The notes: generated by a model not told the origin, from the sequence alone. A stretch of DNA of 64,000 nucleotides from Paracentrotus lividus (GCA_940671915.1 CALNVZ010001561.1:23277-87276); one strand, 5' to 3'. Positions 11,367 to 23,689 are shown, counted from the stretch's first letter. Numbers and translations: made by a program.

Positions 11367-12900
11367 GTATGATCATGATCAAACTCAAGGGGATTACAAT
11401 CAGTATACAATTTTGCAATTCTTAATATTAGAACACACAGAGGTGTGACCATACAACATTGCCCACCTATGTGTATGTTGGGTTTGTATTCGTGAGGATG
11501 TGCTGCGGGTGTGCTTGGTTGTCTGTATGGCTGATAGAGGATCAGAAAGTGGAGCTTGCTTCTGTTGAAATTCCTTTTTTTAATTATTGTTTGTAAAGAT
11601 AAGGTAAGAGAATAAGGACCAAAAACCAGACAGACGAATGACCGTTTGATTCTGAGGCAATAATCTATATCACGACACATTTTTTTGTAGTGAACAACTA
11701 AATGAAATTGATATCAATTTAATAGTAGCTTTCATAATATCTGGACCGTGTCAATATTTGGCCATGCGTTTTGAGTTGGGCCCTTAAAAAGGTGGAGTTG
11801 TGACATCTGCTCCTAAAATATGATGTTATTTATAGATTTACTCAACAACTATACAACCCTTATTGCTGGTTTTGGTCTTAAATTAAAGCTCTGATGTAGG
11901 ACAACAAAATACTTGTATCAAAACATGAAAAAAAATAATCATTTTCTGTTAATTAACTGGTAATAAACAAATATCTGGGGTGGAGGAGGAGCCGCGCAGG
12001 AGGAGCCGCGCAGCAAATTTGGCAAATGTGCTGTAATGAGTTAATTCAAGTTCACAGAAGAGTGTTTTTGGATTGAAATGAATACACCCTGCTGAAAGAA
12101 TCAATTTAGCTTGATTTTGATAGTTTATTATATTAGTCCAGGAATTTTAATTATCTTGATTACAGTAATTGGCCATGCTTCTTGAGATTGTCCTACAAAA
12201 AAGGTTTAGTTTTCACAACTACTCCTCAAAAGTGATTTTGTTTATATTTACTCAATCATTGTCATTGAATAATTAATAAATTGAATTTAAGTGCATTTCT
12301 GAACTCCTCAGACATTCAGCTTGAAGAAAATGTATACTTTTATGGGGTAAATATAGATTTTGAAAAGTTAGAGCCACTTTCAGTGAAATGCGCGCGATTA
12401 GCACAAATTTTGAGTGTGTCACACAACATGGGCCCAACTTTTAACGCATGGATATTTAGGAAATATCTAGATCTATCACTATAATTATTACAAAAATTAC
12501 ATTTTTTAAATTACCTTGATTTATCCCTTTATCATGTTTATCGAAGATATGTAAGTGAAATGTACCAAAAATATATTTTAAAAATATATTAGAAAACAAC
12601 AAAATTATCAGAACAAGGAAAGATGAATGCTCTGTCTTATTTCCGCCAAGCGCCAATTGTCCATCTAATTTTTTTTAACTAACTTCAAATGACTTTAGGA
12701 GTCTTTGATAGTATGCTCTCCTTCATTTGAATAGTTCTTCATCTTTAAAAGCACTGATAAGTCAAAACAACAACTTCGCCATATTTCTATAAATTTTTGT
12801 ACAATATGATTTATTTTTTTTGGTATATCAAATCTCTAGATAGTCCGCACCTGACAACGAGTTTCTTAATAATTGATACACTTCCAAGAGATTATATTAT
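11367..12900. other. Gene-free interval with a diverged direct duplication
   Basis: About 11700-11870 and 12120-12270 share order and sequence (TTGGCCATGC, TTGAG, an ACTCCTC/GCTCCTA block, TATTTACTCAA), so they are old tandem copies. A 15-bp GC-rich motif, AGGAGGAGCCGCGC, is repeated twice at 11986-12015. No coding region is recognised. Confidence 0.5.
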
Positions 12901-12916
12901 ACCATAATCCCCCTAT

Positions 12917-13185
12917 GGACCGATGTGTTGGCGCAGTGGATAGAGCAGTGGATAGAGCGTCCGCCTCATAATCGGGAGGTCGTGGGTTCGATCCCCGGCC
13001 GCGTCATACCAGAAGACGTTAAAAAATGGTAGTTGCTGCTTCCCTGTTTGGCGTTCAACACGAGGGGGATAGAGCAACGTCCTTCTGGCGCTGCTCAGCG
13101 GCTGCCGGGCCCACGAGAAAAGGGGCAAAACAAATATCCGGTCATCTTTGTTTCGGACAATAAAATTTGGAGCATTAAAATGTGT
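12917..13185 (+). mobile_element. tRNA-Met-derived SINE
   Basis: Begins with a tRNA-like body: GGCGCAGTGGATAGAGC (A box), CCTCATAATCGGGAGG (anticodon arm with CAT, methionine) and GTGGGTTCGATCCCC (B box). A 15-base piece of the A-box region is duplicated in tandem (GTGGATAGAGCA). A non-tRNA body follows. The acceptor stem does not close and a tail follows, so I call a SINE rather than a working tRNA gene. Confidence 0.8.
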
Positions 13186-13380
13186 ATGATATTAGATCAT
13201 TTTGTCACTGGTCATGCTCCCTCCGACTGGTTATTTTAAATACCTTGCATATCTAATTTTACAGCTCGTATTGATAATTCAAACAATGAAACAATGGTAA
13301 CTGAAATATAGCAATATATGGCTATTTCATAATGTGTTAACCTGTAATTATACATAAACTTGGATGGATTACTAGTTATA

Positions 13381-13905
13381 CAGTGCGTCCCAGATAAAAG
13401 TATACCCAACTTTGAAAGCCTCATATTAAAATTGTATAACTTATGTGTAATTAATTTTAATTTCATGACAAAGAGTAACTCATATTCTATCTAATGATAC
13501 CGAAATCATACCAATACTGGCATGGATGACTGAATACTCGAGTGTTCAAACACATTGGTCAAAAGTGATCTGTACCAAGTTGTCTGAGAAGCAGCCCTGG
13601 CTTTCTGATCATTCATTGTTTGTTTGAGGTCAGCCTTCCTGAGTCCATTCATTACGCACAAACAATTACTTGATCTATTGAAATGCAAGGGCTGCTTTTG
13701 CTCAAACTTGGGACGGGGCACTTTTTAAGCTTGTTTTTTAAAGCCCAACTGCTTAGTCATCCGTCACAACACAGGTATAAGTTTGGTATCATTGAAAAGA
13801 ATATGAGTTGCTCTTTATCATGATATATATTTCAAGGTCACACAAGCTATGATATTTTAATATGAGGCTCTCAAAGTTGGGTATACTTTTTTCTGGGACG
13901 CACTG
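13381..13905. mobile_element. Mariner-like MITE with CAGTGCGTCCCAG ends
   Basis: Long inverted ends start CAGTGCGTCCCAG and continue through TATACCCAACTTTGA(A/G)AG(C/A)CTCATATTAAAAT. TA flanks both sides (13379-13380 and 13906-13907). The 525-bp element encodes no transposase. A decayed partial copy sits at 49755-49890 in the intron between the two stalk exons. Ends and TA target fit Tc1/mariner MITEs. Confidence 0.9.
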
Positions 13906-14011
13906 TATTGCTATTAAAGGGGGATATATGATGTTTTTACTACAAAACATAGGATATAATGATTGGTTTATGCGTGCAATATTTAAACTGTTTCCCTTCT
14001 CTTCTACGTAG

Positions 14012-14293
14012 GACCGAAGCCACCTGAAAACATCTTCCTATACCAAATCAGTGATTCTTCCGTTTTGTTCAGATGGGAGACACCTTCCGCACCTAACAAC
14101 TTCTTTCAAGACTATGTAGTGCAATATGAGGAAACTGTTACGTTGGTTTCCCAAGAGAACGTCCTACCTATAGGCGCTTCCAGTAATGCTATTCATGGTC
14201 TGACTGCAGGAACCGTTTATAATTTTGGTGTCTTTACCAGTATCGACCCAATAACGAGTGACTTCAACCCATTTATTCCTGTGGTATTAGCAA
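14012..14293 (+). CDS. FN3 exon 1
   Basis: Acceptor CTTCTACGTAG and donor A|GTAAGC. The phase 1-1 exon encodes a 94-residue fibronectin III fold: PKPPENIFLYQ at the A strand, VLFRWETPS with the core Trp, FQDYVVQYEE (C/C' strands), and GLTAGTVYNFGVF, the conserved Leu/Tyr of the E-F strands. It is the most diverged of the set and the first recognised exon. Because it opens in phase 1, at least one upstream exon must exist. Confidence 0.85.
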
Positions 14294-14582
14294 GTAAGCA
14301 AGTCAGCTTTTGTACTATTTATTTCAAAGATGATCTATTTACCAGACATAAGAAAGGCTCAATTTAGATCAGCTGAATGGAAGGGAAATGTACACATGAA
14401 GAGAAATTTTCGTGGGCAGGTTTGAGAGTGAAGCAATTAGAAAAAAAATCAAATATGATTATTTATCACTAAAATCGGTAGAATAACAACGGAGCTCGGG
14501 GATAGGATTGTCTAGTACTTGTTTTCTTAATACCCAATTTAATTATTAAAATCCTTTTTTTATAAAACAATTCTTCGTGTAG

Positions 14583-14849
14583 GTAATCCATCTGGTGTGG
14601 TTAACATCGGAGCAGTCACAGCTACCGAGTTGGAGGTTCTGTGGCAGTACTCTCCCCAAAATGTTGCATCCTATGTAGTCCGTCTGTTCAGTGAAGATGG
14701 CATTGAGCAATATTCCCAACCCCTTGCATCAGGAAGTTCATCCACTATATCACAGGGATTAACACCTGACACTCCGTACATCGCCCTCGTTGAGGCTGTT
14801 TGTACGGATGGAACATTGTCAAATATCGGGTCCGACACGGCAATAACTA
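14583..14849 (+). CDS. FN3 exon 2
   Basis: Acceptor CTTCGTGTAG and donor A|GTAAGA. Reads SGVVNIGAVTATELEVLWQY with core Trp, then ASYVVRLFSEDG and GLTPDTPYIALVEAV. The 289-bp intron before it carries no repeats. Splices from exon 1 to give a Ser codon. 89 residues, the normal FN3 size. Confidence 0.87.
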
Positions 14850-15025
14850 GTAAGATAAACATCATCTTGTCACTTTTTTTATTTGATTTATTATTTGATT
14901 TATTTTTTGGCTCGTTTTACTGATTATTGATTAATTTACCTTTTGCAGACTTGATATTATTCATCATTCTGAAACGAAGTCAAATTACTTTTGTTATTAC
15001 CTAGATTTTGTTTGAATTATTACAG

Positions 15026-15292
15026 ATAACCTTCCTGATGGTACAAGTGTAAGAGTGGATAGCACCACTGCAACAACAGCCACACTTTTGTGGACCTCAG
15101 ATCCGACAGCTACCAGTTACGTCATATCTTATATCAGTCAAGATCGTACAGACACGGGGACGTTTACTTCGGCTGGAACGGGCACCACGGCCACTGTACC
15201 TGGTCTACAACCAGATGCAACCTACACATTCTCTGTGGTAGGAACAGATGGAATGACAAGCACAAACATAGGGACGGCTGTCGGAACGACAA
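15026..15292 (+). CDS. FN3 exon 3
   Basis: Acceptor GAATTATTACAG and donor A|GTAAGA. Protein features are SVRVDSTTATTATLLWTSD, SYVISYISQD and GLQPDATYTFSVVG, a canonical FN3 pattern. The exon begins the V-x-V-D-S motif shared by all later repeats, so exons 3-10 are one paralogous lineage. Confidence 0.9.
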
Positions 15293-15807
15293 GTAAGAAT
15301 GAAGACAAGACATGTTCAATTGTACAGAATGCAGTGGTTTCATTATTAATGTTTTGTAAAATAAAGGAAAGGCTAGACAGCATCGGTTTCGTTCAACACC
15401 CATCAAGTCATATATTGTTACTGAAAGGGGTATACGTAGCACTGTACAAAGTAAAATGACTCATGAACAATGATGAAAGTCATTAAACATTTGCTCAATG
15501 AAGTCTATGTGTTTTTTAACAATAAGCTTCAAACTTAAAATCTACCACAACTTCTCATTTAAGTAAAAGGCATATTAAAAGTTGATACTGTCAAACCTCA
15601 AATGAATATCGTATCCGTTATAAGTCACTACAATTGATTTATGCTTCTATGAAATATATATTTGAAGTACGCTTTGTGTTAACATATAAGGCATAATCAT
15701 GAAAGTATCTAAGAAAGTGCATTATTACATAACTCTTGCACCTTCTGTTAATGTAAGTTTTGGGTTATGTTTTGTTCTGTTTTTATGCAACCTGGTGATT
15801 CCCCATA

Positions 15808-15848
15808 ATGCAAGATTATTGGTATAAAGGATTTTTTTTTTTTCTTTT

Positions 15849-15910
<62 letters not shown>

Positions 15911-15940
15911 CTTTTTCTTTATTTTTTTTTCTTTGGCATG
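15808..15940 (+). repeat. Long poly(T) tract before FN3 exon 4
   Basis: About 100 nearly pure T with rare C interruptions lead straight into the acceptor ATGCAG of exon 4. It doubles as an extreme polypyrimidine tract. Its length is probably variable and error-prone. Confidence 0.85.
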
Positions 15941-15943
15941 CAG

Positions 15944-16198
15944 CTGCCCAGACGGAAGTGTTTGTGGATTCAGTCACAGCGAATACTATTACACTGTTGT
16001 GGTCGGCTGTACCAGGTAATATTTTGTACCAGATCTTTTATAGGCCTTCTGGTTCAACTGAGGCTGAACAGGTAGCGACTTCTTCAACCATGACAACAAC
16101 ACTGACTGGACTAACACCGTTAACAATGTATGATCTTCGAGTTGTGTCAACCACAATTATCGGTCAGGTTGCAGTTGGAACCAATACAGCAACAACAG
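15944..16198 (+). CDS. FN3 exon 4
   Basis: Acceptor TTGGCATGCAG and donor G|GTTAAT (a weak donor). Encodes AQTEVFVDSVTANTITLLWS, YQIFYRPSGSTE and GLTPLTMYDLRVV. It introduces the YQIFY motif that becomes almost invariant in exons 6-10. The next exon is 11.5 kb away across a transposon-filled, gap-containing intron. Confidence 0.88.
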
Positions 16199-16397
16199 GT
16201 TAATTTTGTTTTTTTTAGCGTAATAATGTGCATTTTTGCTTGATGTTTATTGCCCCCTTAAAAAATGTGAAAACGTAAGCCATGTGCCCATGCACCAGTG
16301 AAGTACCCATCTTGCCCCTGTCTACACGTGCATAAATACAGAAAAATACTACATATTTGAAGCACCCAGCATCACTCTTACGATTTTCCTTTTATAA

Positions 16398-16770
16398 TAT
16401 AGGTTTTCCCGTTCGATTTTAAACTCTTTACAGTCGAATTCGTTAATGTTCAGTCAATTTAAACGATATCTTCCCGGCGCGGGGCTATCGGTAATTTAAG
16501 TTAACGTTTAGAGCAACCGATTTCGTTTATGTTCTTTCATAATCGTTAATGTTCTTTCGTATTCGTTTATGTGCGATCAAAAATGTTTATGTGCAGTGAA
16601 TTTCGTCAATGTGCATGAACTCAAATTCGTGCGATCAATTTAAAAAAATCACAACTGTAAAGAGGAAGTGGGGGTGAGCTTCCAGCAGTCAAATTCGTTT
16701 ATAGGCATGCAATTTAAAAACGTTTTATCCGTGTGAACACACGGATTAAGGGGTGGCGCCCATGCTTAAC
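16398..16770 (+). mobile_element. CGGGAAAACCTATA-ended element, copy 2 (truncated)
   Basis: Starts TATAGGTTTTCCCGTTCGA and carries the repeated units TCGTTTATGTGCGATC, AATTTCGTCAATGTGCATG and CGTTAATGTTC. It is the inverted counterpart of 10530-11366 (shared GTGGGGGTGAGCTTCCAGCAG-type block). It runs into a tandem array on its right side; the far terminus is not identified. Confidence 0.7.
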
Positions 16771-17118
16771 ACCAGAGGCGGCGGAACGAATTTGGAAGAG
16801 GGGGTTACGATGGAAAAGGGGCATTTGAGATCAGATGATTAAAGAAAAATGTATAACGGATAAGAAGGTTGGTGGCGCCCATGGTTTTAACACCAGAGGG
16901 CGCTGAAGGAATTTGGAAAGAGGGAGTTATGATGAAAAGGGCATTGAGATCAGATGATTAAGAAAAAAGTTTCGAATAAGATAAAGATAAAGGGTGGCGC
17001 GATGGGTTAACACCAGAGCGGCGGGAACCGAATTTGGAAGAAGGGTTTACGATGGTAAAAGGGGCACTTTGGAAATCAATATGATTAAAGAAAAAAGTAT
17101 TCGGATAAGAAGGGGTGC
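16745..17118. repeat. ~105-bp tandem repeat, about 3 units
   Basis: Each unit reads GGTGGCGCCCATGG, AACACCAGAGGCGGCGGAAC, a GAATTTGGAAGA block, GATGGAAAAGGGGCA and GATTAAAGAAAAAAG. Units differ mostly by one-base indels in homopolymers. Two more units lie at 22699-22885 directly against the N gap. Confidence 0.85.
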
Positions 17119-17159
17119 GCAAAAAAAATTTCCTTTAAAATTTATGCGTTAAGAATTTT

Positions 17160-17345
17160 TAAAGGCCTTGAGCGCGAAGCGCGAGCTAATTTTCTTAGCC
17201 TGAAAATTTGAGTTAATTGTGCATTATATATACCCTATTCAGTATCCGCGAGCCGAAAATTTTGAGATCAAATTGGAATTATTTTAGACATTGCAGACCC
17301 TATAACTATCCGCGAGCGCGAAGCGCAAGCCGAACATTGGGGTTT
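17160..17345. repeat. GAGCGCGAAGCGCGAGC palindrome repeat
   Basis: Two units carry the short palindrome GAGCGCGAAGCGCGAGC or its variants plus TTTGAGTTAATTGTGCATTA. The same unit occurs at 22930-23110 and as a longer array in reverse orientation at 34150-34690. Confidence 0.8.
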
Positions 17346-17885
17346 AAAAGACATATGGAGTAACAAGGAGCACTTTCTATTATATACTAAGTGCCCATTT
17401 TTTAGTATAAAAATTGCATTTTATCAGCTAAGATAAGGGCACTTTCACTTTAAAAAATAGATGAAAAAATTAAGGGGCATAGCCCCCCCCCCCCACCCGG
17501 GTCCACCGCATCGCATCTGTAAACAAAAATATGAATTTGTATTGTATGCCGATTCATACAAACAATTTGATTTTATTTTTTTCATATTTTCCACACTTTT
17601 TTTTTCTTTCTTTCGTTCTTTACTTCTCTTTTTTTTTTCTTTTCTTTTTTTCTTCTCATTGACTTTATTTCATTTATTCCTTTCTGTACTTTTCTCTTTG
17701 TGTATTTCTTCTCTCTTTTTTATTTAATTTTCTTTTTTTTCTTTCATATTTATTCATGATTTTTGTTTCATTATTACATGTTATATTCATTAGTTTTTTT
17801 TACTCATTGGAATTGTTTATATCTTCATATTGTCTTTTGTGTGTGTTCACTTATCTAGGAAATTAATGCTGGTGAGTATGTTGTG

Positions 17886-18548
17886 TCATGACTTTACATT
17901 TTTCATCACTATCCTCGATGTTTGTCTGGCCAGGCAGCGAGGAAAGAATGTCTGGCTGTGCCGGTACCATCTGCTGGCATTTCTCTTGAATGATGACGCC
18001 GAATCGAAAGTGTCCGACTTTGAAGGAGCATATTCAGCCGCAACTGTTGGAAGGTTGATTCCTTCTCCTGTCCGCTTCTCTGTCATCCACCTGTCTTTGC
18101 CATTCTGGCCGAGCAAGAGTCCTCTCACACGAGCTTTGAACGCAGAATGGGCGTTTCCCACTGGATTAAGAAAGGCGAGTAAGGTGGTAGCAGCTTCAAG
18201 GTTGATGTTGGCCTGTCTCGTGTAGTCTAGCATTCACGTGTGGCCTGGCGTTGTGTAAATCAGTGAGAACCCTATCGTTCTCGAGGAAGATGTCCTGGCA
18301 GCGTCTGGCTGTGGCCTCAAGAAACTGGTCAAAGCCTCTCTCGTAACAGTCTCTTGCGCCATTGTATGATGTACCAATCCAACATCCGGTGATATCGCCA
18401 GGGTCACGTTTAGGTTTCGGCCTCGTTGTCCGCTGACCACTCTTCTTGCTGGCTGGCCTGCAACGACCATATGTTCGGCGTGTCCACACGTTATAGCCGC
18501 ATTCGTCTATAAATACTGGTCTTCCATGACTCCTGCATTTACACAATA
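17886..18548 (-). pseudogene. IS630/Tc1-type DDE transposase, copy 1, C-terminal part
   Basis: Minus-strand pieces match the DDE_3 domain of IS630/Tc1 transposases: PVFIDECGYNVWTRRTYGR (first catalytic Asp), then a pair of frames around the second Asp (DxxxxNARPHVNARL) and FLNPVGNAHSAFKA, where the family has NPVENxW with the last catalytic Glu. The Glu is Gly in this copy. Frameshifts split it into at least three frames. The N-terminal half is cut away by the CACTG element whose end sits at about 18551. Confidence 0.75.
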
Positions 18549-18550
18549 CC

Positions 18551-20776
18551 ATTGGAAAACCTCTAACCTCGTTCGTCATGGACCGACTTTAAAAACCAGT
18601 TTAAGCTAAGTCGGATCAAAGGAACTGGGGATCCAGTTTAAAAGCTACTGGCCATGTCAGTCCGTCAAGACGGACTAGCATACAACTGAATCTACAATCT
18701 CTCAACGTTGACGGACGAGCTTAAAAGCTCGTCCCGTCAAGCTTGATGCCTAAAGTCCATCGACGTAATCCGACTGGTAAAAAAAAGTAGGGGGTCAGGA
18801 CAGTACCCATTAGAATGACTACTAGCTTTTGATACAAATAGCTTGCAAATGTCGTTTCCAATGATAGCCTTCTCTATTATTCTGGCTTTCCGGCATAATC
18901 AGTGATACATTCTGAAACAAAGGTTGTTTCGCTTGACAATCCTGAAAGCTTACGAGACATAACATCTATGCATGACAAGTCATCATTCACGAGACCGGTA
19001 GATTCCAAAATTTGTTCTCCATTTTCAATTACAGGCTTATTGAATACCTTGTTATACTATAGAACTCCAAGAAACCCGGTATTTCCTTACAGATTGCGGT
19101 GAATTCCCGCTAGCAACAACGTGAATAGAAGTTGAGATACAATCAACATTCTCACAAGGTTGTTTTTGCTTGACAATCTGAGAGCAGTTACGGATAGCCG
19201 AAATAACATAAATCGTGAACAAGTATGCCATTCAGAGGTAGGTTAGAAATATGTTCCATTCCTTTAAGGCCGGTCCACTGACCGGGAGGATTTAATTGCG
19301 CATGTTGGCGTATACAAATTTCGTTCATCCCGGGCAACAAAAAACAAACAAAAACAACAATCCGCAATTCATACGCAATCATCCAAAGACAGTGGACCAG
19401 CGCCTTTATTACAGGCTAATTGAATCTTTCGTACTATACGAACCCATTGAACGCGTCTAATTCTTATAGATTGCTGGTGAATGCCTGCTTAAGCAACAGC
19501 AGTAAGGAATAGACAATGTGGTATATTGGATTGATAACATGCGCATTGGGCCGAAAAGGACATCACTATGACATGTATTAGTTTGCATTTATCTGTGAAT
19601 TCCATTTAAATGGAGGCAAACTGTACAGACGCACAGTCTGCGATATACCCGTAAAGCTTAAGATTTTGATTATAATGGCATCCCTTCCTGTGACAGATGT
19701 GTGAGTCTCTTTTTAATTCTTATGTTTCAGTTCACAGATAGCGTTTATTTCTTTCCAACTAGATTAATGCTATAATCCACCCACGCGAAAATTTATGTTT
19801 CCAATCAATTTATAAATTGGTGTGTATTTACAACGATAGTAACAACGAACACATTAAAAATTATGAAAAAATTGAAAATTTAATTCTAATAATAAATATA
19901 GGCCGCCCACTCTTCTTTTAAGATTACTTGTATCTGAAAAAAAAAGAAAATTTCTGGAATTATGAGGCGCGAGCTTTGGGATTCTGAAGTGGCTCTAAGG
20001 ACAAGTGTAACGCCCGAAAATGCAAAAAGGCCAGGTAGGCCTACACAAAAAGTCAATGATGATCAGCCATGGCGGCGATCCGACTCCTTGGGGGGGCCCC
20101 GTGCCCCCCATTATTTGTTAATGGCCATAATGTTTAAACTAATTGTGCTCCTGTATAATCCTTTCTTCTGATTTATATCATCATAATAAAAATGTTTTTA
20201 TTTAGTTATTTTTTTTCCTTGCTCATAAATCTTGTGACAAAATGCATGTTTAATCGTATCTTTAATTAATGTCTTCTAATATTCAGATTTGACGTCTCTG
20301 ACAGTGGTGAAGTCCATTTAACCTCGTCGTCATGCTAGTCGAAAGATCAGCAGCAAAAACATTTCGCGGCAGGAAAAGCACGCGACCGGACTAGCTTATT
20401 ACACCATGACCGACTTAGCTGTAAGACCTAAGTCCATGCTCAAAGCTCAGTCAGTCTGGAGCATCACTACAACCTAGCTTTTAGGCTATCCGTCAAACTA
20501 AGTCAGGTCACGCACGGACGAGCTTTAAATTAGTCCGTCGTGACCGAACGAAGCATTAAAACTTAACGTCCTGACGGACTAACTTGATGGACTAGCTTTC
20601 AAGCTAGTCGTAGAGACGGACTGAGTTTTAACAAGAGCTAGGTCCGTTAATAACCGGTTTATCGTTGAAAGAAAAACTAGTTCCGTCGTGAACGCTAGCT
20701 TTTTAAAGCTAGTCAGTCTAGGGCATCACTACGACTAGCTTTAAAGCTAGTCGGTCTAACCTCGTTAGGTTTTCCA
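18551..20776. mobile_element. CACTG-ended palindromic element, copy 1 (noisy)
   Basis: Left end AAAACCTCTAACCTCGTTCG and right end TAACCTCGTTAGGTTTTCCAGTG match the intact copy at 53780-55779. Subterminal zones are packed with GACTAGCTTTAAAGCTAGTC-type palindromes. Compared with the intact copy this one has very many one-base insertions and deletions. No transposase frame is present. Confidence 0.75.
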
Positions 20777-20799
20777 GTGTACCCCCTATTTTTTTTGTT

Positions 20800-21013
20800 G
20801 ATACTAGTCGTCACGTCGATGACTAGCTCAAGCTTGACGGACGCGCTTTAAAGCTCGTCCGTCAAAGTTGAGAGATTGTAGATTCAGTTGGTATGCTATC
20901 ACAGTCCTGAACGGACTAAAATGGCTGACTAGCTTTAAAACTAGTCGTCTTGACCTAACTAGCTTTAAAGCTAGTCGGTCCATTGACGACGAGGTTAGGT
21001 TTTCAGTGTTTTT
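20800..21013. mobile_element. Inverted terminal fragment of the CACTG element
   Basis: Reverse complement of the first ~200 bp of the element at 53780-55779, ending GACGAGGTTAGGTTTTCAGTG. It lies 25 bp beyond the right end of copy 1, so the region carries three element ends. Confidence 0.75.
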
Positions 21014-21189
21014 CATTAATTTGGCAAGACAAAATTTGTTTCGCGAGTTATGCAACATTAATCTATGTGCAAATAATTTGGCTAAAGATGTTCATGAAAT
21101 TTAAACCAATAATTTTAATTAGAATTAAAAACGAGTACTCACATGAAGGAAACCGTCACCATGATCAAAATCTGGGGAAACCGGGTAGT

Positions 21190-22028
21190 TAGGCCACGGG
21201 AAAGTTGAGCCCCCCAATAAATCAAATTATGCTGGAGCCAGATTTTGAAATAGTGCTATCTATTGATTATCATTTGTATTAACCTCTCACCCCACCATTT
21301 TGGTTTTGAAGCTAAGAAGCACATGCCAATTTGTTAGAGAGAAAGAGTGATTTTCAGCTATAAAAAGTGAAATCGTTGAACAATGTAACGTGCCATTTTA
21401 TCCTTCAGCATGATACCTATATTGGAATACTAGATTAAAATTTGTAGTTCCAAATATTGATCTTTAATCTCATCAAATAGCTGTTTCTCAATGGGATGAG
21501 CAGATTTATGTAGGCCTATTGTTATCATCAGTCGGGGTAAGTTGAGCAGACCGAGGGTAAGTTGGAGCCATGGTTTTGCACAAGAAATAATATACAGAAT
21601 CTACAATTAATAATAAAACAATGATTTTAATACTATAACTATGGTTTGGGGAATATAGTTGATATGTAATTGATTTTTGTTGTTGTGAGACAGGTAAATA
21701 TCTATGATGAGTTCTGATTCATTTACAATCTCGACATTATATTTTCTAAAATGTATGCAAATGAGATACTGGGACCGATGGGACAACTTACCCAGATGGT
21801 GGCTCCAACTTACCCCGCCTATGGGGTAAGTTGAGCCATTTGACATCTCTTTTCAAAAGGTCATGAAATTTTTTTTTGAGGGGATTGAAAGTGGAAAATA
21901 GGTTAAAATAATTGTCCAATAATCCACTACATGCACGATACTCCATTTTTTTAGAAATAATCATTCAATTTCAAAGATCCTAGCATGCGAAAACCAAATT
22001 TGGCTTCAACTTACCCCGCCTTCCCTAC
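21190..22028. mobile_element. GGGTAAGTTGAGCC-type element
   Basis: Motif GGGGTAAGTTGAGCC recurs in both orientations at about 21535, 21800 and 21826. The right end reads CTTACCCCGCCTTCCC next to TA; the left end (GGGAAAGTTGAGCC) is degraded. No protein. Style and TA flank match the other GGGTAA-type elements in this window. Confidence 0.65.
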
Positions 22029-22673
22029 ACTATTCTACACCGCGGGACTGTTTACAACGGTGTATATCTAATCTGCATCTTTTCGTTACACTAAAATCGA
22101 AATTCGCAATCAGGATAATGCACATAATAGATCAGTCCTTCGCAATGCACATGTTATTCAGTGGATGGACCTCTAGCAACAACTGTGTCTTTGAAGAAGG
22201 TGTGACTTACGTAATGCCCGGCCTTAGCAACAACAGTGATGAAAGTGGATCATTCACTTTGTTGGCTAAAGCCGGGGCAATTTATCAGCAATCTATAAGA
22301 ATTTTGATCGAGATTCTGGGTCGAGGTATTCAGTTATAGCCTGTAATTAAAATAATGGAACGACAAATAATTTAAGGAATCTATAGGCCTAATCGTGGCA
22401 TATAGATACTGTGTATGTGAAATAAACTCAATTGTCCAAGCCAAAAAACAACATTTTTAAAAATAATACACATTGATACCTGTTCGGAAACCAGCAAATA
22501 AATGGAGTAAGTCGTGTATTTAACACGCACCTATTTACAATACGACATATGGAATTGCTCTAAATAATAGGCTAAAAAAGAGAAAAAACACAACCATATT
22601 GTGGCCGGTACTCCAGTAAATATAAAAGGGATTTTAAGAAATTCATATCAAATTTATTGCAAACTTCGTATAA
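22029..22673. other. Gene-free remnant DNA before the gap
   Basis: Holds a short piece (AATGCCCGGCCTTAGCAACA, about 22215-22235) also found inside the CACTG element (54270-54290), otherwise AT-rich unique sequence. No exon is recognised. Confidence 0.4.
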
Positions 22674-22698
22674 NNNNNNNNNNNNNNNNNNNNNNNNN
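22674..22698. other. Assembly gap (25 N)
   Basis: A fixed run of 25 undetermined bases, immediately followed by the ~105-bp tandem array. A gap at a tandem repeat inside a duplicated segment suggests collapse or misjoin; its true length is unknown. Confidence 0.98.
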
Positions 22699-23650
22699 AT
22701 GGAAAAGGGGCACTTGAGATCAGATGATTAAAGAAAAAAGTATTCGAATAAGAATAAAGAATAAAGGGTGGCGCTCATGGTTAACACCAGAGGCGGCGGA
22801 ACGAATTTGGAAGAAGGGTTTACGATGGAAAAGGGGCACTTGAAATCATATGATTAAAGAAAAAAGTATTCGGATAAGAAGGGGGTGCGCAAAAAAAATT
22901 TCCTTTAAAATTTATGCTGTTAAGAATTTTTAAAGGCCTTGAGCGCGAAGCGCGAGCTAATTTTTCTTAGCTGAAAATTTGAGTTAATTGTGCATTATAT
23001 ATACCCTATTCAGTATCCGCGAGCCGAAAATTTTGAGATCAAAATTGGAATTAATTTAGCATTGCAGACCCTATAACTATCCGCGAGCGCGAAGCGCAAG
23101 CCGAACATTTGGGGTTTTAAAAGACATATGGAGTAACAAGGAGCACTTTCTATTATATACTAAAAGTGCCCATTTTTAGTATAAAATTGCATTTTATCAG
23201 CTAAGATAAGGGGCACTTTCACTTTAAAAAAGTAGTGAAAAATAAGGGGCATAGCCCCCCCCCCCCCCCACCCGGGTTCCACCGCATCGCATCTGTAAAC
23301 AAAATATGAATTTGTAATTGTTATGTCCGATTCATACAAACAATTGAATTTATTTTTTTCATATTTTCATCATCTTTTTTTTTTTTCTTCTTTCGTTCTT
23401 CTCTTCTTTTTTTTTTCTTTTCTTTCTTTTTTCTCTCATTGACTTTATTTCATTATTCCTTCTGTACTTTACTCTTTGTGTATTTCTTCTCTCTTTTTAT
23501 TTATTTTCTTTTTTTTCTTCAATATTTATTCATGATTTTTGTTTCATTATTAATGTATATATCATTCAAGTTTTTTTTCTCATTGGAATGTTTATATCTT
23601 CATGTTTCTTTTATCTTGTCTTTTGTGTGTTGTCACTTATCTAGGAGAAT
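22699..23650. repeat. Second copy of the array, palindrome units and pyrimidine tract
   Basis: Co-linear with 16990-17860: two 105-bp units, the GAGCGCGAAGCGCGAGC block, a poly(C) run, then a long CT/T-rich tract. The order and spacing equal copy 1, so the whole segment was duplicated, not just the transposase. Confidence 0.85.
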
Positions 23651-23689
23651 TAATGCTGGTGTATGTTTTTGTTCATGACTTTACATTTT

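Noticed and set aside
12917..13000. A functional tRNA-Met gene
   Set aside because: The CAT anticodon arm and B box are good, but the A-box region is partly duplicated and the acceptor stem does not close. A SINE body follows.
13506..13721. 71-codon frame inside the mariner-like MITE
   Set aside because: It has no DDE motif and lies between long inverted repeats of a 525-bp non-autonomous element.
15808..16203. Poly-Phe N-terminus of FN3 exon 4
   Set aside because: It is translation of the poly(T) tract, which is the intron's pyrimidine tract ending in CAG.
20868..21192. Open frames with repeated LTSFKTSR motif
   Set aside because: They are translations of the GACTAGCTTTAAAGCTAGTC palindromes.
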